Position numbers and translations under genes: made by a program
Notes under the pieces: model-generated
The model's database searches: none
Told to the model about the DNA's origin: nothing
The model's input: only the letters and a program-made list of their open reading frames with translations
In this document: positions 16,644 to 25,617 of the stretch, piece by piece
Layout: every line of letters starts with the position of its first letter
Position numbering within the stretch: position 1 is the stretch's first letter
NCBI GenBank assembly: GCA_016841425.1
Contig: JAENZE010000005.1
Coordinates: 182,972 to 246,971, forward strand
Reading direction: 5' to 3'
DNA length: 64,000 nucleotides
DNA from: Syntrophomonas sp.
GTDB lineage: Bacteria; Bacillota; Syntrophomonadia; Syntrophomonadales; Syntrophomonadaceae

Positions 16644-17843
16644 ATGTCAATGGACTTTAAAATTTCGCATTATCTTCTCGAGGGTATGCTGGATGCTGGA
16701 TTACCTTTTGTAGGTGAGCATCTGGAGAAAAAAATCGGTCAGACGGTCACTATTACTGATGCCGACGGCAGGATTTTTTACCCGGATAAATCGGACACGG
16801 TTTACAAAGCGAATGATATGTTCATAGAAATACCAGTCGATTTTAACTCACAGTCTGATTATGCATCATATAATAACTGCCTGTACTACCAAATAAAACA
16901 CAGCTCCAGCTGCAGTGCTTATGTGATAGCAGAGAATGTACCCGAACAGAATACAGCCCAAGCTCTGAGCATCTTAAAGGATAGCAGGCTGGCCTTAAAA
17001 TACTATTTTTATATGCATAACCAAATGATCAAGAACAAGGAGGACTTTGGACAAAGTCTTTATGAAAACTTCTTCTTGTCGGCCGATGTCAGCATTCCTG
17101 ATAAGTTAAAAATGTATGAACAGAAAATGGATATCAACAATTATTATTTTGTCAGCATTATGGATATAGAAGAAGGCTCTCCCCAGCTGGATTGGAATAT
17201 ACTTAGATCTTTTATTTACGAAACCATGAATTTGGAACGTTCAGAATATGTCAGTTCCATTGTTGTCCCAGGTCGGCTCATAACCATATTACAGGCTAAT
17301 CCCAAGAGCAGTCCCACGGATGTCGACCCGGACTGGCCTGGACGAGAAAACCTGGCACTAAGCAAACAGACCATTGAAAGCAAATTCAACATAACCTATT
17401 CCCAAGGGTTGGGAAGAATCTATCGCCCTTCAGGTTTGCTGCAGAGCTACCAGGAAGCTTGTATCGCCGTGGCTCTCCCCCGTTTGACCGGGCAAAAAAG
17501 TTTTATACAATATTTTTCCCATCTAGGCGTATTTTCCATAATATTTTCTCACCAAACCGAAACAGTTAAAAATTACTGCCTCCAGGTTTTGGGCAAAGTA
17601 ATTGAACATGATAAAAAATATGGCACTGACTTGCTGGATACATTAAGAATACTGCTGGATAATTCATGCAGCTGGACTACCACCGCCAATCAGATGTACG
17701 TTCATGTCAATACCGTTTATTACCGCATGTTTAAAGTACAAAAGCTTCTTAATGTAGATTTTTCTCTGTTTGAGACCCGGCTTCATTTATATACAGCTAT
17801 AAGAGCTTGGGATACTCTTACTAATTGCAATTTTCTGGAGTAG
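16644..17843 (+). CDS. PucR/CdaR-type transcriptional regulator
   Basis: Probable transcription factor, 399 residues. The C-terminus (about 325-385) has the PucR helix-turn-helix pattern: LLDTLRILLDNSCSWTTTAN, then MYVHVNTVYYRMFKVQKLL. The N-terminal third resembles the sugar-diacid/ligand recognition domain of CdaR-like proteins (HLEKKIGQTVTITDADGRI), and a GGDEF-like middle domain is likely. It lies between two related flavoprotein genes on the same strand and is the obvious candidate to control the two flavoprotein-cytochrome pairs, perhaps in response to their substrate. The ATG at 16644 has only a GGTGG-like ribosome site. Confidence 0.82.
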   Translation: MSMDFKISHYLLEGMLDAGLPFVGEHLEKKIGQTVTITDADGRIFYPDKSDTVYKANDMFIEIPVDFNSQSDYASYNNCLYYQIKHSSSCSAYVIAENVPEQNTAQALSILKDSRLALKYYFYMHNQMIKNKEDFGQSLYENFFLSADVSIPDKLKMYEQKMDINNYYFVSIMDIEEGSPQLDWNILRSFIYETMNLERSEYVSSIVVPGRLITILQANPKSSPTDVDPDWPGRENLALSKQTIESKFNITYSQGLGRIYRPSGLLQSYQEACIAVALPRLTGQKSFIQYFSHLGVFSIIFSHQTETVKNYCLQVLGKVIEHDKKYGTDLLDTLRILLDNSCSWTTTANQMYVHVNTVYYRMFKVQKLLNVDFSLFETRLHLYTAIRAWDTLTNCNFLE

Positions 17844-17959
17844 ACAATAGGCTCAAAAAGAAATTATTAATATTGGTTAGAATTATGAGAAAACTTCTTG
17901 TATTATTTATAAGGGAAACTTAAGCAGCAAAAAGCAATTATCAATAGGGGATGATTTTT

Positions 17960-19513
17960 ATGAACACTCCAAATAATAAATGGAGTTGGGAAAAGCAACC
18001 TTTACCTATCCCGGTTGAAGAAATTAAAAAAACGGTGGAAGCAGATATAGTGGTAATCGGAGCCGGTCTGGCCGGAATGGTGGCCGCCCTTTCGGCCCGT
18101 GAAGCAGGGGCTAAGCCAATAATTATAGAAAAAAACTGGACCTTTTCTGCTCGCGGATTTCATAATGCTGCCTTTTGTACCAAAGTTCAGCAGAAGCTGG
18201 ATATTAAGGTTGATTACCGTCAGGTGATCAGGGATTGGGTAAGATGGTCTCAGAGTAAAGCAGATGAGGTAATGCTCTGGCGCTTTGCCAGAAAGAGCGG
18301 AGCTTGTATGGACTGGCTTATTGATATTGCTGAAGCGGGGGGAATGCAGGTAGGAATCTGGGATGGTTATTACAAGGGTCCAGATTACACCGAATATCCT
18401 GTAACCCATATGTTCTACATTCCAGGTAACCCGGATATCTCCTGGAATTATGGTTTAAGTAAAATTTTAGAAAAAAATATTAAAAGTCAGGGCATAGAGA
18501 TCCACTATAATATGCCCGCGGCGCGATTAATCAGGGATGAGCAGGGACCAGTTACAGCGGTTATAGCCGGTAAGCCTGGTAACTATACCCGATATAATGC
18601 CAGCCGGGGTGTGATCATTGCTACTGGTGATTATGCATCAGATATGGAGATGCTGGAAAGATACAATTCCTTTGCCTTAGAAGCAGATGCCCAGGTATAT
18701 TTTCCCCAGGAAACCAATGTAGGCGAAGGCCATAAAATAGCTATGTGGATAGGGGCAGCCATGCAGAAAGTAGAGCCGCATTCTACTGTTATTCATCTGG
18801 AAGCCGGGGCTATGAGTTATTTCTTCCTGCATGTTAATGCCCGGGGGAAACGCTTTAAAAACGAAGATGTTAATACCCAGTCAAAAAGCTGCGGCAAGCT
18901 TCTTGAACCGGGAGGTATAGCCTGGACAGTCTATGATGCCAATGGTCTGTTTGATGTTCAAAAAAGCATTACCAGCGGTATTGGCGGTGGATTATTCTGG
19001 GATCAAACGGAACGCTTGAAGGGCCAGGAATGGGATATGGAAGCTGAACAGGCCTTACTGGAGGAACATATCAAGAATGGTAAAGTGGTTACCGCCAATA
19101 CCCTGGAAGAACTGGCGAAGAAAATGAAGGTTCCCGCGCATAATTTTATGGCTACCGTAGCCCGCTATAACCAAATGGCGGTGCAAAAAGATGACGAGGA
19201 CTTTGGCAAAAGACCCGAGTTGCTTACCCCTATTGAAAAACCGCCCTTTTATGCCGGTAAACTGCTGGCAACAATACTAACTGCGTCAGGCGGTCTTCGT
19301 ACCAATACTAATTGCGAAGTGCTGGATGAAGATGATGAGCCGATAACAAACCTTTATGTAGCTGGTTCTACCGCAGGTGGCTTTTTTGCCAATGACTATC
19401 CCACTATCTGCCCCGGTATAGGCCACGGACGATGCATCACCTTTGGCCGCATCGCTGGGATTATAGCGGCCGGGAAGAATGTAGATGATATCGTTCCTTC
19501 GCGGAAAATATAG
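17960..19513 (+). CDS. FAD-dependent reductase paralog without export signal
   Basis: Paralog of the flavoprotein at 14690-16405, collinear from the mature N-terminus (KWSWEKQPLPIPVEEIKKTV) to the C-terminus (CPGIGHGRCITFGRIAG). It begins directly at that mature region and lacks the twin-arginine signal and lipobox; the 110 bases upstream contain no alternative signal in any plus frame. I chose the ATG at 17960 (517 residues), 9 bases after an AGGGG site; the ATG at 17951 is too close. The FAD motif GAGLAG and the same NEDVNTQSK and NDYPTICPGIGHGR replacements are present. It may work in the cytoplasm or be carried out with a signal-bearing partner. Substrate unknown. Confidence 0.86.
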   Translation: MNTPNNKWSWEKQPLPIPVEEIKKTVEADIVVIGAGLAGMVAALSAREAGAKPIIIEKNWTFSARGFHNAAFCTKVQQKLDIKVDYRQVIRDWVRWSQSKADEVMLWRFARKSGACMDWLIDIAEAGGMQVGIWDGYYKGPDYTEYPVTHMFYIPGNPDISWNYGLSKILEKNIKSQGIEIHYNMPAARLIRDEQGPVTAVIAGKPGNYTRYNASRGVIIATGDYASDMEMLERYNSFALEADAQVYFPQETNVGEGHKIAMWIGAAMQKVEPHSTVIHLEAGAMSYFFLHVNARGKRFKNEDVNTQSKSCGKLLEPGGIAWTVYDANGLFDVQKSITSGIGGGLFWDQTERLKGQEWDMEAEQALLEEHIKNGKVVTANTLEELAKKMKVPAHNFMATVARYNQMAVQKDDEDFGKRPELLTPIEKPPFYAGKLLATILTASGGLRTNTNCEVLDEDDEPITNLYVAGSTAGGFFANDYPTICPGIGHGRCITFGRIAGIIAAGKNVDDIVPSRKI

Positions 19514-19547
19514 CAAATCACAATTTTTTAAGAAATTTATAAGAATG

Positions 19548-19577
19548 AGGCTGTTCCAAAGGGATCGGCCTTTTTTA
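19548..19577 (+). terminator. Rho-independent terminator
   Basis: AGGCTGTTCC pairs with GGGATCGGCCT across an AAA loop (one mismatch) and is followed by a TTTTTT run, 35 bases after the flavoprotein stop. It ends the regulator-flavoprotein transcript before the second cytochrome gene. Confidence 0.8.
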
Positions 19578-19857
19578 TGGATATATATGGCATATATAAT
19601 TGGAAGATGCATTCATCCGAAATTTTCGTCTGCACTTGTGTCCTACAGACAGACGAATACTTATTGGAGGTAGTTACGAAATATCGAAGTAAAGACTGTG
19701 AAAACCCATAAAGGCAAATAGGGGTCAGTTAATGTAAAATAAATTATGCTCGAAAAATGCTGCTTACCATTAAGAAGTCTAATTTTATAAATTGAGCGCC
19801 GTTATTAGATTACATTGAACGAAACCACAAGTGTATCAGCCTGAGGAGGAATATTAA
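19578..19857. other. Spacer between the second flavoprotein and the second cytochrome
   Basis: No gene was seen. A hairpin with 8-bp arms (TTCGTCTG at 19625-19632 and CAGACGAA at 19650-19657) and a GGGGTCAG piece near 19722 are the only structures. The cytochrome promoter should lie in the last 150 bases. Confidence 0.5.
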
Positions 19858-20403
19858 ATGGATAATGATTCAGCAAAGGATAAAAAGGGATGGAGGACTA
19901 CCTTAAATAAAAAAGTCATATTGGCAGGATTGGGATTAGTTGTAGTTATTGGAGTTGGAGCTGGGGCCTACCTGGTCAAAGCCAGTGAAAATCCAGCATT
20001 TTGTACGACCTGTCATATTATGCAGCCCTATTACGATTCCTATCATGAAAGTACCCTCCTGGCTAATAAACATGCTGAAGCGGACCTGGTATGCCACAAC
20101 TGTCATGAAAGTTCCATTGCTATACAGGCCGAGGAAGGTATTAAATTCATTACTGGAGATTACCAGGTGCCACTGGAAAAACGCGAATTTTCTCAGGACT
20201 TCTGCCTGGAGTGTCACGATGATTTTGAAACTGCGATCAAAACTGCCACTAATTTTACAGACTCCAACCCCCATGATTCACATAACGGGGATCTGGAATG
20301 CTATGTATGCCACAGCATGCATCAACCATCCGAGGTACTGTGTTCCCAGTGTCATATCTTTGACTGGATTGACGAATTGGATGATGGATGGGCTAAATTA
20401 TAA
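19858..20403 (+). CDS. Membrane-anchored pentaheme cytochrome c, second copy
   Basis: Paralog of the cytochrome at 13713-14255, 181 residues, with one N-terminal membrane helix and five CXXCH motifs (CTTCH, CHNCH, CLECH, CYVCH, CSQCH) at the same spacing. The stretch KFITGDYQVPLEKREFSQDF is nearly unchanged between the copies. A strong GAGGAGGAA ribosome site precedes it. Its nearest partner is the signal-less flavoprotein upstream, from which it is separated by a terminator. The heme domain would face outward, so which flavoprotein it serves is an open question. Confidence 0.9.
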   Translation: MDNDSAKDKKGWRTTLNKKVILAGLGLVVVIGVGAGAYLVKASENPAFCTTCHIMQPYYDSYHESTLLANKHAEADLVCHNCHESSIAIQAEEGIKFITGDYQVPLEKREFSQDFCLECHDDFETAIKTATNFTDSNPHDSHNGDLECYVCHSMHQPSEVLCSQCHIFDWIDELDDGWAKL

Positions 20404-20448
20404 AATTGTGTAATGTACCATGTACCTAACCAGAGAAGCATATTTCTT

Positions 20449-20967
20449 TTACAAGAGAACTTCTATATTATCCCAGGCGTATGCTGCAAACATAATTTCG
20501 TCTTCTTCTATGATAAATGGTTTAGTCAAAATACGCTTTCCGCCTAGTTTTTCATAAAATCCACAGGATAATCCCTGCTCCAAAGTCCACAGCACCAAAG
20601 ATGAAATACCTGACTGAAAAAATTGACTGGCCGCAGCCTTAACCAGCATTCTGCCAATGCCGTTATTCTGGCATTTCTCAGATACATAAAGAGCATAGAT
20701 CTCTCCAGCATATGGAGCAATGCCCTCACGCTCTTTTCCTCCTATGGTAAAACCGATGATTGTTCCTTCATCGTCTTCTACTACATAAGCAAATGACATG
20801 TCGTCCGTCTGGCAGATAAATTCATTAAAACTCTTTTCCCGCTCTGTATATGATAGGGCTGCAAGAAAACTTTCAGAAATAATGCCGCAGAATGCGGATC
20901 TCCAAGTATCCACATTCACTTTGGCAATAGAAGCTGCATCATCACTTCGAGCTTTTCTAACTCTCAT
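20449..20967 (-). CDS. GNAT family N-acetyltransferase
   Basis: Acetyl-CoA-dependent acyltransferase of unknown target, 172 residues. The acetyl-CoA binding motif is visible as LYVSEKCQNNGIGRMLVKAA, followed by LWTLEQGLSCGFYEKLGGKR, the typical motif B. I chose the ATG at 20967 (MRVRKARSDDA), with a GGGAG site 9 bases upstream; a longer frame exists from 21015 but adds an unrelated basic stretch. It stands alone, convergent with the cytochrome gene. Confidence 0.87.
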   Translation of the reverse strand: MRVRKARSDDAASIAKVNVDTWRSAFCGIISESFLAALSYTEREKSFNEFICQTDDMSFAYVVEDDEGTIIGFTIGGKEREGIAPYAGEIYALYVSEKCQNNGIGRMLVKAAASQFFQSGISSLVLWTLEQGLSCGFYEKLGGKRILTKPFIIEEDEIMFAAYAWDNIEVLL

Positions 20968-21148
20968 ATATAACCATCTCCCAAATTTTTTTAAGATTAT
21001 ACACCTAATTATCATACAATACTACAATTTTCTTACACTTCCAGCCCTGTACTTCATTTATGAATCAAGGGGATGCAGACTACCACACGCACCTTTCGTA
21101 AGCAATATGAATATTATGGACCATAAAGTGTTCATGGGGGATTGATGT

Positions 21149-21472
21149 ATGAGCAGAAGTCTAAGTTATAAGAACGTAAGTAAAAAGAGGTTTAACTGTA
21201 TGAAGTCAGCTATGCGTTCCCGGGTAAGCAAATTTGCTCAAGATAATAACTATGCAATTACCGTTTGGCAGGTTCCCGATAAGGATATCGGGAGATGGCA
21301 TATACGACTGGAGAGTGCCAAGCTGAATAAACCTAACCTGGATTTTATCGCCAATGTAAAGCGTACCAGCAATAATCTGTTGACTATTGATCTTGTTCAC
21401 ATGCCAGCATTTATCTCTGCCGCCAGCGCAGTGAGAGAAGTAAATACGGTCTATAACCACTGCAGCGAATAA
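21149..21472 (+). CDS. Hypothetical protein
   Basis: I do not recognise this family. The 107-residue product is basic at the N-terminus (KNVSKKRFNCMKSAMRSRVSKF) and has no membrane segment or clear motif. The ATG follows a GGGGG site by 8 bases, and the frame is uninterrupted, which supports a real gene. It is immediately followed by a short palindrome of the GTCCCC family and then by a convergent DUF362 gene. Confidence 0.55.
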   Translation: MSRSLSYKNVSKKRFNCMKSAMRSRVSKFAQDNNYAITVWQVPDKDIGRWHIRLESAKLNKPNLDFIANVKRTSNNLLTIDLVHMPAFISAASAVREVNTVYNHCSE

Positions 21473-21487
21473 GGGGACAGTCCCCTT
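21471..21487. repeat. Short palindrome, GGGGACAGTCCCC type
   Basis: AAGGGGA-CAG-TCCCCTT forms a 7-bp perfect hairpin between convergent genes. It overlaps the stop codon of the preceding gene and probably also acts as a weak terminator. It belongs to the GTCCCC palindrome family seen elsewhere in the window. Confidence 0.7.
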
Positions 21488-21497
21488 CTGTTTCCCA

Positions 21498-22637
21498 TCA
21501 GGGTCTAAAACGATCCAATATTTTGCCCAAAGGGGGAGTCACTATTTCTATAGCTCCCTCCGGGCACATTTCCTGACAGCAATAGCATCTTATGCACCGG
21601 TCATAATTATATATTGGTGGTTTCTCTTTCTCATTTTCATCATTATTCCACTCAACTGCCCTGGGGCTAACCGGGCACATGTTAACGCAGATACCGCATT
21701 TAATACATTTAGCATCAACTATGACTGGTCGGGGTACGAGTATGTTTCTCAGCCGCTTACTCTTAATCCTGGAAGCCAGGCCAGCCTGGGCCACAGAGAA
21801 ATCACTTACCTGAAATGCGCTTAGAGGTTCCCCCAGCAGCATAACAGATTCATACTGTCCCAAACCGTTTTTCTGACCTATTCTTATAGTGGACACCGCA
21901 TCTGGTTTAACCCCCATCATCCTGCACACAACAGCGTCCAAGGCTACTGCATCGCTGGAAAACAATAGCACATTCATTTTCCTGGGTTGTCCTCCCCGGG
22001 GACCATTTCCTTCCATAGCGATAATACCATCCATGATATACAAGCGCGGCTTTAATAAAAGATTCAAATCCACCAGCATGGCTGCGAAATCATCTAACTC
22101 AGGTAATTTGGCATGAAACTCACCTTTTAATACTCCTGGAATACAGCCAAACTGATTTTTGACTGCCCCGGTCAGGCGAGTAAGTCCGTGAGTCTTCATT
22201 TTGGAGATACTGATAATACCATCACTTTCTACTACTCCCCGGGCCAAAACAAAACTTTTATGCTGCTTTCCCTCCGGGAAAGACACTCGAATCCCTTCCT
22301 TGAAATCAGCCATCTCTATGCCCAGCTCCTGCCCTGCCTGATAAATCCCGGACTTCCTAGCTGCGTTTATGGGGCTGCTCATAGCGGGAGAGTCACCATA
22401 GCTTAGCCTGGCTCCGCTGGCCAGTAATAATTCGCCTATCGCCTTAAATACCGCGGGATGAGTAGTAACACATTCTTCTGGAGAGGCAGGGGCTAGCAGG
22501 TTAGGTTTAAGCAGGATTTTTTGACCTGGCTGGAAAAACTGCTCACAGCCTCCCAGCAGTTCCAGACCTGTTTCAACTGCAGTCTTTACATTAGAATAAT
22601 TATAATCTTCACATCTAACCAGGGCTACCACTGACAA
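21498..22637 (-). CDS. DUF362 protein with C-terminal double 4Fe-4S ferredoxin domain
   Basis: Putative iron-sulfur protein of 379 residues. The first 290 residues form the DUF362 domain (SKMKTHGLTRLTGAVKNQFG is characteristic). The last 70 carry two ferredoxin clusters: CIKCGICVNMCP and CIRCYCCQEMCP. Such proteins are common in anaerobes and are thought to take part in electron transfer or cofactor assembly; a precise role is not known. The start is TTG at 22637 behind a GAGGTG site. It is followed by no operon partner. Confidence 0.88.
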   Translation of the reverse strand: MSVVALVRCEDYNYSNVKTAVETGLELLGGCEQFFQPGQKILLKPNLLAPASPEECVTTHPAVFKAIGELLLASGARLSYGDSPAMSSPINAARKSGIYQAGQELGIEMADFKEGIRVSFPEGKQHKSFVLARGVVESDGIISISKMKTHGLTRLTGAVKNQFGCIPGVLKGEFHAKLPELDDFAAMLVDLNLLLKPRLYIMDGIIAMEGNGPRGGQPRKMNVLLFSSDAVALDAVVCRMMGVKPDAVSTIRIGQKNGLGQYESVMLLGEPLSAFQVSDFSVAQAGLASRIKSKRLRNILVPRPVIVDAKCIKCGICVNMCPVSPRAVEWNNDENEKEKPPIYNYDRCIRCYCCQEMCPEGAIEIVTPPLGKILDRFRP

Positions 22638-22732
22638 AGCTTACACCTCATTATTTACCAGAGCAAATTAATTCCGCTATTCAAGTATTTCCATTATCAC
22701 ACAAAATACGCATATTTCTTGCAAACAATCAC

Positions 22733-22796
22733 GAGCCAAGGGGACGGTTCTTCTGGCTGCGCTAACATGCAGCCAGAAGAACCGTCCCCTTGGCTC
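22733..22796. repeat. Perfect 28-bp inverted repeat, GAACCGTCCCC family
   Basis: Bases 22733-22760 and 22769-22796 are perfect inverted copies with an 8-base loop. The arm contains GGGGACGGTTCTTCTGGCTG. It shares the GACGGTTCTT core with 3799-3938 and 57458-57483. It lies between dCMP deaminase and the DUF362 gene, both on the minus strand, and could act as a terminator-like barrier. Confidence 0.88.
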
Positions 22797-22807
22797 ACCG
22801 GGCTCGT

Positions 22808-23278
22808 CTAGGTTTCGTAGGTGGGATGTCCTTCCGGTATAATTCCCCAGGAGCTGCCATCGGCGTTGCGGCAAATCACCTTGTATATGCCTGCGTTGAG
22901 TATTATTCTTTTGCATAAAAAACAGGGCTCTGAATCAATTAATTTACCAGTCTGTACGTCATATCCAGACAGATATAATATAGCCCCCAGAGTTTTACCC
23001 CGGCCAGCATTTATTATAGCATTCATTTCAGCGTGCACACTCCGGCACAGTTCATAGCGTTCGCCACTGGGCACACCTTTATCTTCCCGATCACAAAATC
23101 CTAGATCACAGCAATTAGGTAAACCACGGGGGGCTCCTGTATATCCGGTGGAAACTATAGCATCGTTCTTTACAATTACAGCACCGTAGTTTCTTCTTAA
23201 ACACGTGCCGCGAGAGGCTACATCCAAGGCAATATTCAGGTAATAATCGTTTTTACTGGGTCTTGGCTTCAAAACCAT
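22808..23278 (-). CDS. comEB: Deoxycytidylate (dCMP) deaminase family protein
   Basis: Zinc-dependent deaminase that converts dCMP to dUMP for thymidylate synthesis. About 156 residues. The zinc site is clear: the HAE triad in SVHAEMNAII and the PCXXC pair in EPCFLCKRII. The N-terminal GTCLRRNYGAVIVKND and GAPRGLPNCCDLGFC segments match ComEB-type dCMP deaminases. The start is uncertain: GTG 23281, ATG 23278 and TTG 23272 all follow one AGGAG site; TTG has the best spacing. Confidence 0.88.
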   Translation of the reverse strand: MVLKPRPSKNDYYLNIALDVASRGTCLRRNYGAVIVKNDAIVSTGYTGAPRGLPNCCDLGFCDREDKGVPSGERYELCRSVHAEMNAIINAGRGKTLGAILYLSGYDVQTGKLIDSEPCFLCKRIILNAGIYKVICRNADGSSWGIIPEGHPTYET

Positions 23279-23427
23279 CACTCCTGTAAAATATTCAGGC
23301 AGTTTTTATTATAAGCTGCTTCTATATTATTATCGAGAATTCCTGCCCAGGATTTAATAGAACCCGTTCCAATGATTCATGTTATTGACTTATCTTTAAC
23401 CATGCTTAGCTCAAATACTCTGCCGGT

Positions 23428-25572
23428 TTAACTATTCTGCCTCATGGACAACGCCACCCGGCTTCGGTCTTTGTCTATTGAAAGTACCCGTACTTTAACC
23501 CGGTCACCTACATTAACTACATCCATGGGGTGTTTCACATAATAATCTGCTAACTGCGATATATGTACCATCCCGCTCTGTTTTAAACCTATATCTACAA
23601 ATGCTCCAAAATCAACCACATTTATCACAGTCCCCTGCAGTTCCATGCCTTCTTTTAAATCATCCAGATTAAGTATATCTTCTCTGAAAACTGGACTTGG
23701 CAGTTCTTCACGAGGGTCACGTCCTGGTTTCCGGAGATTTTCCACAATGTCTTTTAAGGTGGGTACTCCGGTATTGAGATGTTCAGCCGTACTCTGTAAA
23801 TCAATCTGTTTTAATTTTTCTTTAAGTTCGATTGTTCCTATATTTTCCAAATGGGCATCAAGCATTTTCAGTATTTTTTCAGTCAACAGGTATGACTCAG
23901 GATGTATGGCGGTTGCATCAAGAGGGTTTTCTCCTCCTGGCAGCCGTAAAAACCCAGCACATTGTTCAAATGTTTTAGGTCCCAGGCGGGGAACCTTGAG
24001 TAAGTCATGACGTTGTTTAAATTCCCCGTTACTCTCTCGGAATTTGACTATATTTTCAGCTACCGGCATATTGATTCCAGCCACATAACTTAGTAACGAT
24101 GGAGATGCGGTATTCAAGTCCACACCTACATAGTTAACAACTGTTTCAACTACTGCAGCAAGTTTTTCCTCCAACACCTTATCATTTATATCATGCTGAT
24201 ACTGACCTACCCCAATCGCTCTGGGTTCTATCTTAACCAGTTCAGCCAGGGGATCCTGCAGTCGGCGAGCAATAGAAACCGCACTTCTCTCTGACACATC
24301 CAGATGTGGAAACTCATGGGCAGCCAGAGTGGATGCTGAATAAACACTGGCTCCTGCTTCATTCACTATTATGTAAAATAGTCTCCGTTCACTTTGTTCA
24401 TTAATGAAATCAGCTACGAACCTTTCTGTCTCCCGGGAAGCGGTGCCGTTTCCTATAGCTATCAGACTAATATCGTATTCTGATATAATCCGCTTCATAG
24501 TTCTTTTCGCTTCCTCTATCTGCTTATGAGGTGGAGTAGGATATATGACTCCCGTTTCCAGTATTTTGCCCGTTTCATCTATTGCTCCTAGCTTACAGCC
24601 GGTTCGAAAAGCGGGATCTATCCCCAGAACTCTATTTCCTTTAACTGGAGGCTGCAGCAGCAACTGTCTCAAGTTTTTGGAGAAGATTATTACTGCTTGT
24701 TTTTCCGCCCTTTCAGTAAGTTCAGCCCGAATATCCCTTTGTACTGAAGGTTGTATAAGCCTTTTATATGAATCCAGGACTGCTTCTCTTACAATGTCCG
24801 AACTGAGCGCCCCTGCTTTCACATATATTTCCTCCAGATAATTAACGATCCTGCCTTCATCTATATCGATCTTAACTTTTAATATATCTTCCCTTTCACC
24901 GCGGTTTATGGCCAGTATTCTGTGGGCTGGAATCTTCTGGACTTCTTCTTTATAGTCGTAATACATGGTATAAACTGATATTGCTTCAGTATCCCGGGCG
25001 GTGGAGCTAATAAAACCTCGACGGCGGGTAAAATCGCGTATCCAACCCCTTACTGATGGATCATCAGCTACATTTTCAGCTATAATATCCCGGGCTCCTT
25101 TAAGAGCTTCATCGATGGAACTGACTTCCTGGCTCAAAAATTCAGCAACTTTATCTAACAGTATGCCCTGTATTGGAAATGACAGCAGATAATCGGCCAG
25201 CGGTTCCAGTCCCTTTTCTCTGGCCGCACCGGCTCTGGTTTTCTTTTTGGGGCGGAAAGGCCGGTATATATCATCTACCCGGGTAATAGTAGTTGCATTC
25301 ATAATCTCCTGCTGCAGTTCACCGGTCAATTTCCCCTGTTCATCAATCAGGCGAACTACATCCTGTTTACGTTCGTTGAGACTGCGATGGAAATTTAAAA
25401 GCTCTGCAATTTGTCTTATCTGTACCTCATCCAGTCCACCGGTCATTTCTTTTCGATATCTGGCGATAAAAGGTATCGTATTCCCATCATCCAGAAGCTT
25501 TACGGTACTGCTAACCTTCTTAATATCAATACTGCTGGTTATAGCTACAATATTTAAGATTTGATTTTGCAT
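23428..25572 (-). CDS. tex: Tex family S1 RNA-binding protein
   Basis: Conserved nucleic-acid-binding protein of 714 residues, related to Bordetella Tex and eukaryotic Spt6. In order: the N-terminal helical domain (PFIARYRKEMTGGLDE), a YqgF-like nuclease fold (RVLGIDPAFRTGCKLGAID), helix-hairpin-helix motifs around 490-560 (NTASPSLLSYVAGI and GPKTFEQCAGFLRLPGG), and a C-terminal S1 domain (GTVINVVDFGAFVDIGLKQS). It probably acts in transcription or RNA quality control. An AGGAGG site precedes the ATG. The DUF1836 gene lies 45 bases upstream on the same strand. Confidence 0.94.
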   Translation of the reverse strand: MQNQILNIVAITSSIDIKKVSSTVKLLDDGNTIPFIARYRKEMTGGLDEVQIRQIAELLNFHRSLNERKQDVVRLIDEQGKLTGELQQEIMNATTITRVDDIYRPFRPKKKTRAGAAREKGLEPLADYLLSFPIQGILLDKVAEFLSQEVSSIDEALKGARDIIAENVADDPSVRGWIRDFTRRRGFISSTARDTEAISVYTMYYDYKEEVQKIPAHRILAINRGEREDILKVKIDIDEGRIVNYLEEIYVKAGALSSDIVREAVLDSYKRLIQPSVQRDIRAELTERAEKQAVIIFSKNLRQLLLQPPVKGNRVLGIDPAFRTGCKLGAIDETGKILETGVIYPTPPHKQIEEAKRTMKRIISEYDISLIAIGNGTASRETERFVADFINEQSERRLFYIIVNEAGASVYSASTLAAHEFPHLDVSERSAVSIARRLQDPLAELVKIEPRAIGVGQYQHDINDKVLEEKLAAVVETVVNYVGVDLNTASPSLLSYVAGINMPVAENIVKFRESNGEFKQRHDLLKVPRLGPKTFEQCAGFLRLPGGENPLDATAIHPESYLLTEKILKMLDAHLENIGTIELKEKLKQIDLQSTAEHLNTGVPTLKDIVENLRKPGRDPREELPSPVFREDILNLDDLKEGMELQGTVINVVDFGAFVDIGLKQSGMVHISQLADYYVKHPMDVVNVGDRVKVRVLSIDKDRSRVALSMRQNS

Positions 25573-25617
25573 AAATCCTCCTGAAATAACACTTTTTGCA
25601 TTGAATCAATTCTAATA

